Assembly (NCBI GenBank): GCA_007858575.1
Contig: CP042279.1
Location: 3,224,001 to 3,288,000 of the forward strand
Length of the DNA: 64,000 nt
Direction of reading: 5' to 3'
Source of the DNA: Streptomyces sp. WAC08241
Lineage (GTDB): Bacteria > Actinomycetota > Actinomycetes > Streptomycetales > Streptomycetaceae
Part shown: positions 20,735 through 30,941 of the stretch, in pieces
How positions within the stretch are numbered: position 1 is the first letter of the stretch
Layout of the letters: every line of letters starts with the position of its first letter
Notes under the pieces: model-generated
What the model saw: only the letters and a program-made list of their open reading frames with translations
The model's database searches: none
What the model was told of the DNA's origin: nothing
Translations under genes and position numbers: made by a program

Positions 20735-21048
20735 TTCTTCTCGGCCGACGGCTCGCCGGCGCCAGATGAGTTCGAGGTGGTCGGCCGAGGTCGGGGCGGC
20801 GGCCGGAGAAGAGGTGACCGGGCGGGCCCGACCCCGCCTGGGGAAGTCTGCCCCGTGAACCTAACAGCCGGAAGAATGAAGTCTCAAAGCCTCAAAGGAA
20901 CTTCATACTTTCCGGTGACAACACCTCGGATTTCCTTGACCGGTGTCGCCCGGTACGGCGAGATTCTTCGCCGCGACCGCCCGTACGCACGGGAACCGAA
21001 CCACTGGACCCGGACCACGGGTTCCGAACCACCGGATGGAACGACCGC
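20735..21048. promoter_or_regulatory. Divergent promoter region of the biosynthetic cluster
   Basis: This 314-bp gap separates the two main divergent operons and is visibly richer in A/T than its flanks. Features are an inverted repeat ATGAAGT (20876-20882) / ACTTCAT (20900-20906), a direct repeat CTCAAAG inside it, and TTGACC (20936-20941) as a possible rightward -35. I see no gene in it. No pathway-specific regulator gene lies within the cluster to match the site. Confidence 0.5.
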
Positions 21049-22090
21049 ATGAAGCACCCCCGATCCGGCAGCCCCTGATCGTCGGACTGGGCCGTTCCGG
21101 CGCCGGATTGCACCTGCGGGCCCTGCGCACCGCCCTCGACCGGTCGCCGGACGCGTGGCGGGGCCGGTGGTCGCCGTCGACCCCGGCCCGGGGAGCGGGC
21201 CCCGGTGCCGGACGGGGTCGCCGTCGTCCCGTCCCTGGCCGAGGCGCGGGAGTCGCTGCCGCCCGACCGCGCCGTCGTCCACGTCTGCACCCCGCCCGCG
21301 AGCCGGCCCGCCGTCCTCGCCGAGCTGTGCGAAGCGGGCTACCGCGACCTGATCGTGGAGAAGCCGCTCGCCGCCGACGCGGAGGAACTGGCCGCCGTGG
21401 CGGAGCTGCGCGCCCGCCACGGGCTCCGTCTCGCGGTGGTGGCGCACTGGCCCGCCTCCGCCCTCGCCGGACGGCTGCGCGACCTGATCGGCTCGGGCGG
21501 CCGGGGGCGGCTGCTGCGGATCGACGTCACCCAGCACAAGCCGCGCTTCACCCGCTCGCTGCGCACCGACGACGGCCACCCCACGGCGTTCGACGTGGAG
21601 CTGCCGCACTCGCTCGGCCTGGTCCTCTCCCTGGCCGGTCCGGCCGAGACGACCGGGGCCCGGCTGACCGACCTGCGGATCGGGGGACCGTGCGCCCCGG
21701 GCTCGGCTCCGCACTCCTCGAACTGCGGCACGCGAACGGGGTGCGCACCCGGCTCTTCTCCGACCTGACCGCTCCCGTACGGGAGCGCAGGGTCCTCTCT
21801 CCTTCGAACGCGGCACCGCCGTCGCCCACTTCGCCCCGAGCGACGCCGACGACCACGTCCAGCTCGTCGTCGACGGGGAGCGCGAGGTGTTCCGCGACGA
21901 CGCGCTGACCGCCTTCCTGCTCGGGACCTACGGCCGGTTCGCCGGCGTCCCGGCCGACGACCCCTCCTGGGAGGAGGACTTCGCCCTGCACGCCGACGCG
22001 GTCCGGCTGCTCGACGCGGCCAAGCGGCGCTGCGCGGAGGAGCCCGCCGCCGACCGGCACGAGGAGGCCCTCCGTGTCGCGGTCCGCTGA
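21049..22090 (+). CDS. Gfo/Idh/MocA-family oxidoreductase A
   Basis: About 346 residues from the ATG at 21049. The N-terminal Rossmann fold reads LIVGLGRSGAGLHLRALRTA. The family signature is YRDLIVEKPLAADAEELAAV, with the EKP Lys. The C-terminal alpha/beta domain includes RLLRIDVTQHKPRF and FDVELPHSLGLVLSLAG, the latter replacing the usual substrate-side D/H pair with a His-containing helix. It should oxidise or reduce a hydroxyl/keto group of a sugar or cyclitol with NAD(P). It is the first gene of the rightward six-gene operon, and its 3' end overlaps the TIM-barrel gene by 17 bp. Frame changes near 21065, 21170, 21690 and 21800 split it. Confidence 0.75.
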
Positions 22091-22945
22091 ACTCCTCGAC
22101 CTGACCGGCCGGATCACCGGCATCGGCGACGAGGCCGCCCCCGGTCTGGCCGGGCAGATCGCGGTCGCCCGCGCACTCGGCTGGTCGGCGCTCGAACTGC
22201 GTTCCCTCGACGGCACGGCGCTCGCCGACCTGTCCGAGCCGGTCGTGCGGGAGGCCGCCGGGCACCTGCACGCGGCGGGCCTCGGCGTGGTCTGCCTCGA
22301 CTCCCGGATCGGCAACTGGGCCCGCCCGGTCACCGGTCCCTTCTCCGCCGACCTGGAGGAGCTGGAGCGGCTCGCCGCGTACGGCAGGATCCTGGGCTGC
22401 CGCAGCCTGCGCGTCATGTCGTGGACCGACGGCGGGCTGTCCGAGGAGGCGTGGGCGGCCGGGGCGATCGACCGGACGCGCCGGCTCGCCCGCCGGGCGG
22501 AGGCGCTCGGCGTCGAGCTGCTCCACGAGAACTGCGCGGGCTGGGCGGGCTCCGACGCCTCCCGGACGCTCCGGCTCCTCGCCGAGGTGGACAGCCCGGC
22601 GCTGCGCGTCCTGTTCGACACCGGCAACGGGGTCCCGTACGGGTACGACGCCCACGCCCTCCTCGAAGAGTTGCTGCCGCACGTCGCCCACGTGCACGTC
22701 AAGGACGCGCTGCCCGGCGACCGGCCCGGCGAGGCCGTCTACACCCTGCCCGGGGAGGGCGCCGCCCGCGTCGCCGACTGCGTACGCCTGCTGGAGGAGC
22801 ACGGCTACCGGGGGCGTACGCGCTCGAACCCCATCTGGCGGTAGTGCCGCACGAGGGCCTGCGGGGCGAGGACGCGGCCGGCCCTTCGTACGGGCGGCCT
22901 GCCGCCTGGCGGCCCTGCCCGTCCCCGGCACGGCCCCCCGGGCCC
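22074..22945 (+). CDS. TIM-barrel sugar phosphate isomerase/epimerase
   Basis: About 290 residues beginning MSRSAELLDLTGRITGIGDE at 22074, inside the end of the previous gene. It has the xylose-isomerase-like barrel. Metal-ligand segments are visible at the expected strands: LGWSALELRSLDG, GVELLHENCAGW, VLFDTGNGVPYGYDAHALLE, and HVHVKDALPG. The last strand (YALEPHL) is reached after a frame change near 22820. Such enzymes are IolE/IolI-type dehydratases or isomerases, or 3-keto-sugar epimerases, using Mn or Co. The C-terminal boundary is uncertain because another frame change near 22880 precedes FVRAACRLAALP, and the next gene's start is unclear. Confidence 0.75.
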
Positions 22946-24306
22946 CGTCCCCGCCGTACCGCGCCCCGCCGTCGACACGGGCCTGCTGCTGCACCTGCTG
23001 CACACGCCCACGGCCGGACCGCTGGAGACCGGCCCCGGCGCGCCCCATCTGACGGCCGCCGCCCTGCGCTCGTACGCGACGGCGGCGGAACGGCTCGGGT
23101 TCACGACCGTGCGGCTCGGCGCCCCGGACCCCTCGGCGGTGCTGCGCGACGACACCCCGGCGCCCGTACGGCGCGCGGTCGCCGCCGACCCGGCGTTCCT
23201 GGCGGGCCAGCCGAGCCTGGTGCTGCGGCTCGGGCCCGAGCTGCCCCGGGAGCGCACGGTGATGTTCAACGTGCACCTGGACACCGTCGCGGGCGGCGAG
23301 CCCCCGCGTTCGACGGGGCCCGGTTCACCGGGCGGGGCGCGGTGGACGCGAAGGGTCCCGCGGTGGCGCTGCTCGCCGGTGTGGCGGCCGCCGCCTGGTC
23401 CTGCCCGGCCGTCGGCCGGGACGTCGCGGTCCTCGTGCAGGCGGTGGCGGGCGAGGAGGGCGGGGCGCTCGGCACCTTCGGCACCCGGCCGCTCGTGGAG
23501 GCGGGGCACACGGGCCGGCTCAACGTGTTCTGCGAGCCGACGGGGCTGCGCCACCTGCCCCGCGCGACGGCCGCCGCCACCGCCCGGATCACGGTCGACG
23601 GCGAGGACGCCGTGGACGACCGTCCGGAGGCCGGGCACAACGCCACCGTCCTGCTCGGCTTCCTCGCCCAGCACCTCGCGGCCTCCCTCGGCCGGGCCGC
23701 TTCCGCCGAGCCGCCGTTCACGGTCTGCGTGGCGGGCTGCACACCGGCACCCTGCACAACAAGGTGCACGGCGGCGGCAGTCTGCTGCTCAACCTGGCGT
23801 ACGCCACCGCCACCGCCGGGGCCGCCGCCGAGCGCGCCCTCGTCCGGGCCCTCGACGAGGGACTGCGGGAGTTCACCGCCCGGTTCTCCGGCGCGCCGCC
23901 GTTCGCGCGGACGGCGGCGGACGCGGCCCGGATCACCCGCCTGGAGTGGGAGAAGCGCGGTCTGCCCGCGCTCGGGCCCCAGCCGGCGTGGGGCGAGGAG
24001 CTGCTCGCACGGGCAGGCGTCGACCGGTGGCCCGACGGGGAGCCGGGGTTCACCTGCGACGCGATCTGGCTGGAGGGCCTGCCCGACTCCTTCACCACGG
24101 TCTTCGGACCGGGCTCCCTCGACGCCAACCGGGCGCACGCGGCGGGCGAGTTCGTCGACCTGGCCGACCTGGAGGCGTTCGCGGACCGCACCGCCGCGCT
24201 CCTCACCGCCTTCGCCGACGACGTACGGCGGGACGGGGCCCGTCACGCCGTACCCGTACCCGCACGCGTACCGACCGACCTCACCGAGAAAGCAGGCACC
24301 GCATGA
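22946..24306 (+). CDS. M20-family metallopeptidase/amidohydrolase
   Basis: About 450 residues; the start is unresolved because no convincing start codon precedes VDTGLLLHLLHTPTAGPLET in frame. Metal-site motifs of the ArgE/DapE/CPG2 clan are present in order: FNVHLDTVAGGE (His, Asp), FTGRGAVDAKGPAVALL (bridging Asp) and VAGEEGGALGTFG (general-base Glu then metal Glu). These are followed by VFCEPTGL and a C-terminal GLHTGTLHNKVHGGGSLLLN. Such enzymes remove an acyl group from an amine. In a cluster with two aminotransferases it may deprotect an N-acyl intermediate, as ArgE- or LysK-type enzymes do. It ends in an ATGA overlap with the Ldh-family gene. Frame changes lie near 23310 and 23735. Confidence 0.75.
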
Positions 24307-25447
24307 CGTCCACGCTGCCCGATGGCGCCGCGCCCCGGGGCGACGTACGGAGGGAGGTGACCGTCCCGTACGAGACGCTGCTCGGCGAGACCGCCGCCTG
24401 CTTCGTCCGGCTCGGGGTCCCGGAGGCCCGGGCCCGGCTCGCCGCCGAGGCGCTCTGCTACGGCGACCTGACCGGCATGGACTCGCACGGCGTGTTCAAC
24501 CTGGGCCGGCTCTACCGGCCGCTCCTGGAGTCCGGCGGCGCCGATCCCGCCGCCGAGCCGGAGGTCCTGCGCGACCTGGGGGCCTGTGTGCTCCTGGACC
24601 ACCGCCGGGCGCTCGGTCTGTGGGCCGCGTCGGAGGCGATGGACCTGGCGGCGGAGCGCGCGGACCGCCACGGCATCGGGCTCGTGTCGGTGCGGGGCGC
24701 CACCCACTTCGGCTGCGCGGGCGTCCACGCGCGGCGGGCCGCCGACCGGGGCATGATCGGCGTGGTGGCCTCCAACTGCGGCGGCCAGCGCATCGCCCGT
24801 CCGCCGCTCGGCGCGGCGGCCCTGCTCGGCACCAATCCGCTGAGCGTGGCGGCCCCGGCGGTCGAGGGGCGGCCGTTCGTCCTCGACATGAGCACCACCG
24901 TCGTCCCCACCGGGCGGGTCCGCACCGCGGCTCGGGACGGGCGCGAGGCGCCCGAGGGCTGGCTCACCGACGACGCCGGGCGCCCGGTGCGGGACGCGGC
25001 CGCCTACGACCGGGGCGAGGCCTGGCTGGGCTGGCTCGGCGGCACCCCGGCGACCGGCGCCTTCAAGGGGTTCGGGCTCGGGCTCGCCGTGGAGCTGCTC
25101 GCCGCCGTCCTGCCCGGGCGGCCACGGGGCCCGCACCGGCGGCCCTGGAGGGGGACGGCAGGCCGGGCGGCCGCGACGACGACATCGGCTTCCTCGTCCT
25201 GGCGGTCGCCCCCGACGCGCTGCGCGACGGCTTCGCCGGGGACGCCCGGGAGGTGTTCGGGACGGTACTGGACTGCCCGCCGCTCCCGGGCGGGGCGGGT
25301 CCGCTACCCGGGCCACCCGGAGGCCGAACGCGCCGAGGAGCGGCGCGCGGCGGGCGTCCCGCTGCCCGCCCCGCTCCACGCCGAACTGACCGCCTCGGCC
25401 TGCGCCTCCCGGCGGCGGGCCCGAGCGCCCCGGAGGAGGACCGATGA
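24303..25447 (+). CDS. Malate/L-lactate dehydrogenase family oxidoreductase (Ldh_2)
   Basis: About 381 residues, ATG at 24303. Family landmarks are DLTGMDSHGVFNLGRL with the catalytic-site His, VRGATHFGCAGVHARRAADR, LLGTNPLSVAAPAVEGRPFV, LDMSTTVVPTGRVRTAARDG and GAFKGFGLGLAVELLAAVLP. This non-Rossmann NAD(P)H family reduces 2-oxo acids, or cyclic imines such as piperideine-2-carboxylate. In this cluster it could reduce a 2-keto acid or a cyclic imine formed after transamination and deacylation. It overlaps both neighbours by 4 bp. The C-terminal quarter changes frame near 25125, 25295 and 25400. Confidence 0.85.
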
Positions 25448-26507
25448 CGCCGGCCGGCGGAGACGACCGGGTGCGGCCGGACGCCGAGGAGCACACCGGA
25501 GCGCACACCGGAGGCGGCCCGCCCCGGCGCCTCGGGATCGCCGGGCTCGGGGTGATCTCCCGGTTCTACCTGGCGGCGGCCGAGCGGCTGCCCGAGTGGG
25601 AGGTGACCGCCGTCTGCGACCTGCGCGAGGAGGCCCTGGCCCCGTACCGCGGCCGGGTCGTCCGCCACACCGACCACCGGGAGCTGCTCGCCTCCGGGCA
25701 CCTGGACGCCCTGGTCGTGGCCGTGCCCAACCACGCGCACGCCGAGGTGTGCGCGGACGCGCTGCGGGCCGGCGTCCCGGTGTGCGTGGAGAAGCCGCTC
25801 GCCCTGGACCCGGCGGACGGGCGGCGGCTCGCCGCGCTGTCCCGGGAGCACGGCGTCCCCTCTTCACGGCGTTCCACCGCCGCTACAACGACCGGGTCCT
25901 CGACCTCCTCGGCCGGCTGCCCCGCCGGAGGGGCCGGTGCGGGTGGAGTCCGTACGGGTGCGGTACCTGGAGCGGATCGAGGAGCACATCGGCGCGGACA
26001 CCTGGTACCTGGACCCGGCCCGCTGCGGCGGCGGCTGCGTCGCGGACAACGGGCCCAACGCCTTCGACCTCGTGCGGCTGGTCCTCGGCGAGCGGCCTCG
26101 GAGGTCGTCGCCGCCGAGGTGGTCCGGGACGCGGCCGGCACCGACCGGCGGGCCGTGGTCGAGCTGGCCGGGCCCGACGGGCGGGGACGGGGCGGGTGGA
26201 GCTGGACTGGTCGTACCCCGGGGAGGTGAAGGACGTGCTCGTGCGTCTCGACGACGGCACCGAGCTGTCCGCGGACATGCTGGACGGCCGCCCCGGCTTC
26301 AAGGAGTCGCTGTGGCACGAGTACGAGGGCGTCCTGCGCGACCTCGCCCGGCTGTGCGACCTCCCCGACCCCGCGCGGGCCGTCGAGGGCGGTCTGGCCG
26401 CGCTCGAACTGGTCGCCGCCGTCTACGCGGCGGAGGCGGCGGCCGGTCCGCCACGGCCCCGGAACCCCCGCACACCGCACGCCGTCCATCGATCGGAGCC
26501 CCGATGA
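25444..26507 (+). CDS. Gfo/Idh/MocA-family oxidoreductase B
   Basis: About 354 residues. After a ~25-residue polar leader the Rossmann fold begins RLGIAGLGVISRFYLAAAER. VVAVPNHAHAEVCADAL follows, then the EKP signature VCVEKPLALDPADGRRLAAL, FTAFHRRYNDRVLDLL and CVADNGPNAFDLVRLVLGE, which holds the Asp of the substrate site. It is distinct from paralogue A at 21049 and closer to the classical family pattern. It should oxidise or reduce a ring hydroxyl of a sugar- or inositol-like substrate. It is the fifth gene of the rightward operon, with 4-bp overlaps at both ends. Frame changes occur near 25860, 25930, 26095 and 26190. Confidence 0.8.
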
Positions 26508-26955
26508 CCTCCTCCTTCTCCCTCCCCGCGGCCCCGCCCTCCCTCGACTCCGGTCTGCACGAGAACGGCGCCAAGCGCGCGGTGCGCGGGACCCTGGTGA
26601 AGGTGCTGCTGCACGAACGCACGGACCGGGGCATGGTGTTGGAGCCGTTCGCGGCCCGCTGCGTGCGCCGGGGCGAGGTGCACGAGCTGCTCACGACCGA
26701 CCGGTGGACCGACGTGCCCGGTGCCCGGGTGGACCGGGTCGGCTTCCTCGGCTTCGTGGAGCTGGACCTCGGCGGGGTCGTCGACCGGGGGACACGGTCC
26801 TGATCGGCGGGGAGCCGGTGGGCACCGTGCTCGGTTTCGACGGCTGCCACCTGCCCAACCACTACAACATCGTGATCCACTCGCCCCGGCTGCTGTCCGG
26901 CTGGTCCCTGGCCCTCGCGCCGGAGACCCCGGTGGTCTTCGCGCCCGCGGGCTGA
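26504..26955 (+). CDS. Uncharacterised 150-residue protein (possibly DUF6917)
   Basis: 150 residues, last gene of the rightward operon, with an ATGA overlap upstream. It is soluble and beta-rich, with conserved-looking blocks AVRGTLVKVLLHERTDRGMV, CVRRGEVHELLTTDRW, then DTVLIGGEPVGTVLGFDGCH and LPNHYNIVIHSP. The Cys-His pair and the NHYNIVIH segment look like possible active-site or ligand-binding elements. From memory it resembles a small actinobacterial family annotated DUF6917, which I cannot confirm. Its strict coupling to the Gfo/Idh/MocA gene argues for a dedicated pathway role, perhaps as a binding or lyase-like protein. One frame change lies near 26790. Confidence 0.6.
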
Positions 26956-26968
26956 CGGGGCACGCACC

Positions 26969-27015
26969 ACGGCGGCCGGCCGGCGCCCCTGGAGGGGACG
27001 CCGGCCGGCCGCCGT
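26969..27015. terminator. Perfect 17-bp hairpin between convergent operons
   Basis: Arms 26969-26985 and 26999-27015 are exact reverse complements (built on CGGCCGGCCG). The 13-nt loop can itself pair CCCC/GGGG. It lies between the rightward operon ending at 26955 and the leftward EF-hand gene ending at 27033, so it probably terminates both. Confidence 0.85.
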
Positions 27016-27032
27016 CGGATCAGGCGCCGGAC

Positions 27033-27571
27033 TCAGCCGAGCAGCTCGACGTCGAGCTCACCGAGGTGGAACTTGCGCACGGCGGCGAGGAGCTCCTGCT
27101 CGGACAGGGTGCCGTCGCCGTCGGTGTCGATCTGCTTGAAGGCGTCGCGGGCCTCCGCCTCGCCGAGGCCGAGCGCCGTGAGCCAGGTGGCGAACTCGGT
27201 GCCGTCGATGACGCCGTCGCCGTTGCGGTCGGCCAGGCCGACGATGCCCTTGGCGACCGGGGAGAACACCGGGTCGAAGGTGGCGGCGCCGCCCTGGACG
27301 ATCTCGCCGGCGGCCCGGAGGAACTGCTCGCGGTCGATCGAGCCCTGCGGCGCGACGCCCGCGCGCCGGGCGAGGTCGCCGAACAGGGCGACGAAGCCGT
27401 CGCGCAGGGCGGAGGCCTTCGGCGACTCGGGGACTCGCCGAAGGCGCGGGCGATGGTGGCGGCCTCGGCGGCGAAGTCCGAGGGCTCCAGGAGGCCGTTG
27501 CCGTCGGCGTCCCACTTGTCGAAGCGCTTCGCCAGACGCTCCTGGGCGACGTTGTCGATGGCCATGGTCAT
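27033..27571 (-). CDS. Calerythrin-like EF-hand calcium-binding protein
   Basis: About 179 residues. The ATG at 27569-27571 follows GGAGAACGACCC. Canonical EF-hand loops are visible: DKWDADGNGLLEPSDF near the N-terminus, DRNGDGVIDGTEF around residue 120 and DTDGDGTLSEQEL around residue 155. The second EF position (PQGSIDREQFL) is degenerate. This four-hand layout with one dead site is that of calerythrin, a cytosolic calcium buffer/sensor of actinomycetes. It is separated by 120 bp from the UDP-sugar dehydrogenase upstream. Whether it belongs to the biosynthetic cluster is unclear. One frame change lies near 27430. Confidence 0.9.
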
Positions 27572-27690
27572 GGGTCGTTCTCCTTGCTTCTCTTCTCGTG
27601 TGACGTCCGGACGGCGTCCGGGCGTTTTGCTGCGGCCGGGACGCGGGGGCGCGTCCCGGGCCGGAGGTCTGTGGGGGCGCGGTGCGGGCG

Positions 27691-28943
27691 TCAGAGGCGC
27701 ACCACGCGGCGGCCCTCCGCCGTTCCCCGGGTGTCGAGGACCGGACAGGCGGCCCCGTCCCAGTCGGCCGACCGGTAGGCGGAGTGGTCCTGGAGCAGGA
27801 CGACCAGGTCGCTGTCGGCGAGGGCCCGTTCCGGCGACGACCGCCGGGGCACGGGGTCGCCGTCCACCTCGAACCGGTCGACGTGCGGGTCGTGGTAGGC
27901 GAGCCGGACCCGAGGGCGCGCAGGGCGCGGGCCACGGGGTAGGCGGGCGACTCCCTGGTGTCGGCGACGTCGGCCTTGTAGGCGACGCCGAGCAGGGTGA
28001 CCCGGGCGCGTGCCGGGTCCTTGCCCGCCGCGACGAGCAGGTCGCGGGCGCGTTCCGCGACGTGGTCCGGCATCGCGTCGAGCACGGCCCGCGCGGCGCC
28101 CAGGGTGTGGAAGGTGAAGCCCTGCTCGGCGGCGCGGGCCATCAGGTAGCGGGGGTCGACCGGGATGCAGTGGCCGCCGACGCCGGGTCCCGGGCGGAAC
28201 GCGGAGAACCCGAAGGGCTTGGTGTCCGCGCAGCGCAGCACGTCCCAGATGTCGATGCCGACCCGGTCGCAGTAGACGGCGGCCTCGTTGACCAGGGCGA
28301 TGTTCACGTACCGGTAGGCGTTCTCCAGGATCTTGGCCATCTCCGCCTCCCGGGTCCCGGCGGCGACGACGACCTCGTCGACGAGGCGCTCGTAGAAGGC
28401 GGCGGCGTGCTTGGCGCAGAGTTCGGTGGAGCCGCTGACGACCTTCGGCGTGGTGCGCAGGGTGTAGCGGCGGTTGCCGGGGTCGATGCGCTCGGGCGAG
28501 TACGCCAGGTGGAAGTCTCGCCGGCGCGCAGCCCGTGCGCTTCGAGGAGGGGCCGGACGATCTCCTCCGTGGTCCCCGGGTGGCTGGTGGACTCGACGCA
28601 GACCAGCGTGCCCGGTTCGAGGTGGCGGGCGACGGTGCGGACGGCCGCGAGGAGCGGTTCCAGGTCCGGTTCGCCGGCCGGGGTGAGGCCGGTCGGCACG
28701 CAGATCACGACGGTGTGGGCGCCGGCGAGGACGGCGGGTCGGTGCTCGCGCGGAAGCCCGCCGCGCGCATCGCCCCGACGTCCTCGTCGTGGATGTCCCC
28801 GATGTGGGAGCGGCCCCCTCCAGGCCGGCGACGACCTCGGCGTCGATGTCGTGGCCGACGGTCGTCAGGCCCGCCTCGCAGGCCCGGCGGGCCAGCGGGA
28901 GGCCGACGTAGCCGAGGCCGACCACGGCGACTTCTGTGCACAT
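27691..28943 (-). CDS. UDP-glucose/UDP-ManNAc-type nucleotide-sugar dehydrogenase
   Basis: About 417 residues, ATG at 28941-28943 (MCTEVAVVGLGYVGLPLARR). The N-terminal NAD fold is followed by MICVPTGL and VCVESTSHPGTTEEIVRPLL. The central domain reads FHLAYSPERIDPGN, then AEMAKILENAYRYVNIALVN. The catalytic Cys is in GPGVGGHCIPVDPRYL. The C-terminal domain (VTLLGVAYKADVADTRESPA) is complete. These four-electron oxidoreductases convert a UDP-hexose to its uronic acid. The SPERIDPGN form is closer to the WecC/UDP-N-acetyl-hexosamine branch than to UDP-glucose enzymes. Its presence supports a uronic-acid-like or aminouronate building block. Frame changes lie near 28830, 28710, 28520 and 27905. 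Confidence 0.85.
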
Positions 28944-29155
28944 GTTTCCCCGGGTGTCCGGTGCGGGTCCTCTCGCGGTCCGGTCCGTCAGGCGCTGGAG
29001 CGGCCGCGGCCGGGGCGAGGACGACGAGGAACGACGCAAGAGAGCTCTCCGTGAACGGGGCCGGTCCCTCCAAGGGCCTCTGCCGCAAAGGAAGTTGAAT
29101 CAAGGATTCCGCTTGTTGGCGAAAGGATTGCACGCGTTTCGACGCCTTGGATCCC

Positions 29156-30941
29156 TTAGAGAGGGATTTCCCTGGATGAGTGAAATCCCCCGCTTCGGCG
29201 ACCGGGAACGTCGTGCCGGGCGGCATGGCGAGTGGCGTGCCGAGTGGCGTGCGGACGCCAAGGACGGCTTCCGCGTGGGCGGTGACGGAGCGCCGGCAGA
29301 CCTTCCCGGTGGGGCGCAGCGGCATCCGGTCGAGGACGAGCAGGTACTCGGGGAACTTCCGCCGTTCCAGGCCCCGGGCGGCGAGGTGCGCGGTCACGGC
29401 CTCCAGGGCGGGCGCGGGCGTCCCCGGCACCGGCCGTACGCAGGCGCACAGCCGCTCCCCGAACTCCTCGTCCGGCACCGGTACGCAGACCGCCTCCGCG
29501 ATCCCGGGATGGGTGCCGAGCTCGCGTTCCACCTCGGCCGGGCTGATGGTGTGGCCGCCCCGGATCACCACGTTCTTGAGCCGCCCGAGGACCCGCAGCC
29601 GCCCCTCCTCGTCGAGCGCCCCCAGGTCGCCGGTGCGCACCCAGCCGTCGGCGGTGCGGTAGCGGGCGTCGAGCTCGGGGGCGCCCACGTGGCAGAGCGG
29701 GGTCATGGGGCCCCTGGCCTGGATCTCCCCGGCCTCCCCGGTGGCCGCCGGGGAGCCGTCGGGCCGGACGATCCGGAGGACGGCCACGGCGGGGTCGGGG
29801 GTCCCGGCGGTGTCCCCGGCCGGGGCTCCGGGGGCGGCGGTGTGGCAGTTGACGCCGTCCGACGAGCCGTACACGGCGACGACGGGGACGCCGAACCGCT
29901 CGCGGCAGGCGGCCGCGGTGGACGCGGGGAGCGCGGCGCCGCTGGAGACGACGGCCCGCAGGGAGGAGGTGTCCTCCCCGGCCGGCGTGGCAGGTCCGCC
30001 ATCCGCCGCAGCATGGTCGGCACCCCGAACAGGTGGGTGGGCGGTGCTCGGCGACCGCTCGGAGCGCGTCGGCGGCGTCGAACCGCCTCCGCGTGATCAG
30101 GGTCCCCCGAGCGCCGCGAGACCGACCGGGACGCCCAGGAGCCGTACGAGGAGGCGAGCGGGACGAGGACGAGGAGGCGGGGCGGTGCGGGGGAGGACCG
30201 GAGGCGGTCGGGGTGCCGGAGTCGGCCGGGGTGCCGAGTGCGGTCGGGGTGCCGGTGAGGGCCCGTACGTAGGCGGCTCGGCCGCCCGCCATCGCCTGGT
30301 GGCTGTAGGCGATCATCTTCGGTTCGGTCTCGGAGCCGGAGGAGACCAGGATCCGGGCCGGGGCGGTGGCCCCGGCGGGGGAGCGTCCGGCCGGAACGGG
30401 CCGCCGGGCGGGTGTGGTCGAGCCGCCGCGCCCCGGGGCGGCGCCGGGTCCGGTCGTGAACACGGCCCGTAACCAGGGGAGTTCGGAGGCCGCTTCGAGG
30501 TCCTCGGGTTCGCTCAGTACGGCTCCGCCCGCCCGGGAGCGGGCGAGGAGCGAGAGGGTGTCGCGGGTGCCGCCGCCGAGCGGGTAGGGCAGGGCGACCG
30601 CGCCGAGGGCGTAGACGGCCAGTTCCGCCGCCGCCGCGAGGCGTCCGTTGGGGAGCCGGAGCGCGATCACGTCCCGGGGCCGAGCCCCGCCTCCGCGAAC
30701 AGGGCGGCGACGCGCAGCACTTCCGCGTACAGCTCGCCGTAGGAGAGGGTGCCCCGCTCGTCCACCACCGCGTCGCGGCCGGGGGCGGCGAGCGTGCCCC
30801 CGGAAGAGGGTGAAGAGGTCGGCGTCGGGACAGAGTCCCCGGGCCTCCCACGCCTCGCGGTCGGCGCGGGGACCCTGTCGGGTAACTCCAGGCCGTTGCG
30901 GGAGCGCCAGGGGCCCGGTGGGCGGTGGGTGCCGTGGTCAT
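29156..30941 (-). CDS. Adenylate-forming enzyme (AMP-binding) B
   Basis: About 590 residues, with the ATG at 30939-30941 in an ATGA overlap with the CoA-transferase stop. Readable motifs are VDERGTLSYGELYAEVLRVA, ELAVYALGAVALPYPLG, the P-loop ILVSSGSETEPKMIAYSHQA, YGSSDGVN, VRTGDLGALDEEGRLRVLGR and LKNVVIRGGHTISPAEVERE. The C-terminal lysine motif is PLRPTGKVCRR. The P-loop departs from the usual TSGTTGxPKG form, with Ser-Glu-Thr-Glu in place of Thr-Thr-Gly-x. This variant recalls some aryl-acid adenylating enzymes but is not a plain acyl-CoA synthetase. A Gly-Thr-Pro repeat interrupts the middle. The C-terminal boundary is uncertain, and several frame changes occur (30670, 30170, 29985). Confidence 0.7.
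29163..29189. terminator. Hairpin GGGATTTC-N11-GAAATCCC
   Basis: An 8-bp perfect stem (29163-29170 / 29182-29189) with an 11-nt loop lies at the downstream end of adenylating enzyme B. The surrounding 29040-29190 is noticeably less GC-rich than the rest of the window. It may terminate the upstream unit or be part of the promoter region of the UDP-sugar dehydrogenase at 28943. Confidence 0.4.
30205..30262. repeat. Imperfect gtcggggtgccg repeats inside adenylating enzyme B
   Basis: Four approximate copies of a 12-18 bp unit around gtcggggtgccg encode Gly-Thr-Pro-(Thr/Ala)-(Ser/Leu/Asp)-(Ala/Ser)-Gly blocks, directly after the P-loop region. This is a flexible insertion not usual for the family. 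Confidence 0.6.

Noticed and set aside
22421..25447. A ~1000-aa rightward open frame spanning the isomerase, M20 and Ldh genes
   Set aside because: Most of it is a shadow frame. Only short segments match families, and those belong to the three separate genes.
21049..26507. Known aminocyclitol, AHBA or kanosamine pathway
   Set aside because: Dedicated enzymes such as 2-deoxy-scyllo-inosose synthase, AHBA synthase with kinase, or the HAD phosphatase of the Ntd set were not found. The shared families alone are not diagnostic.
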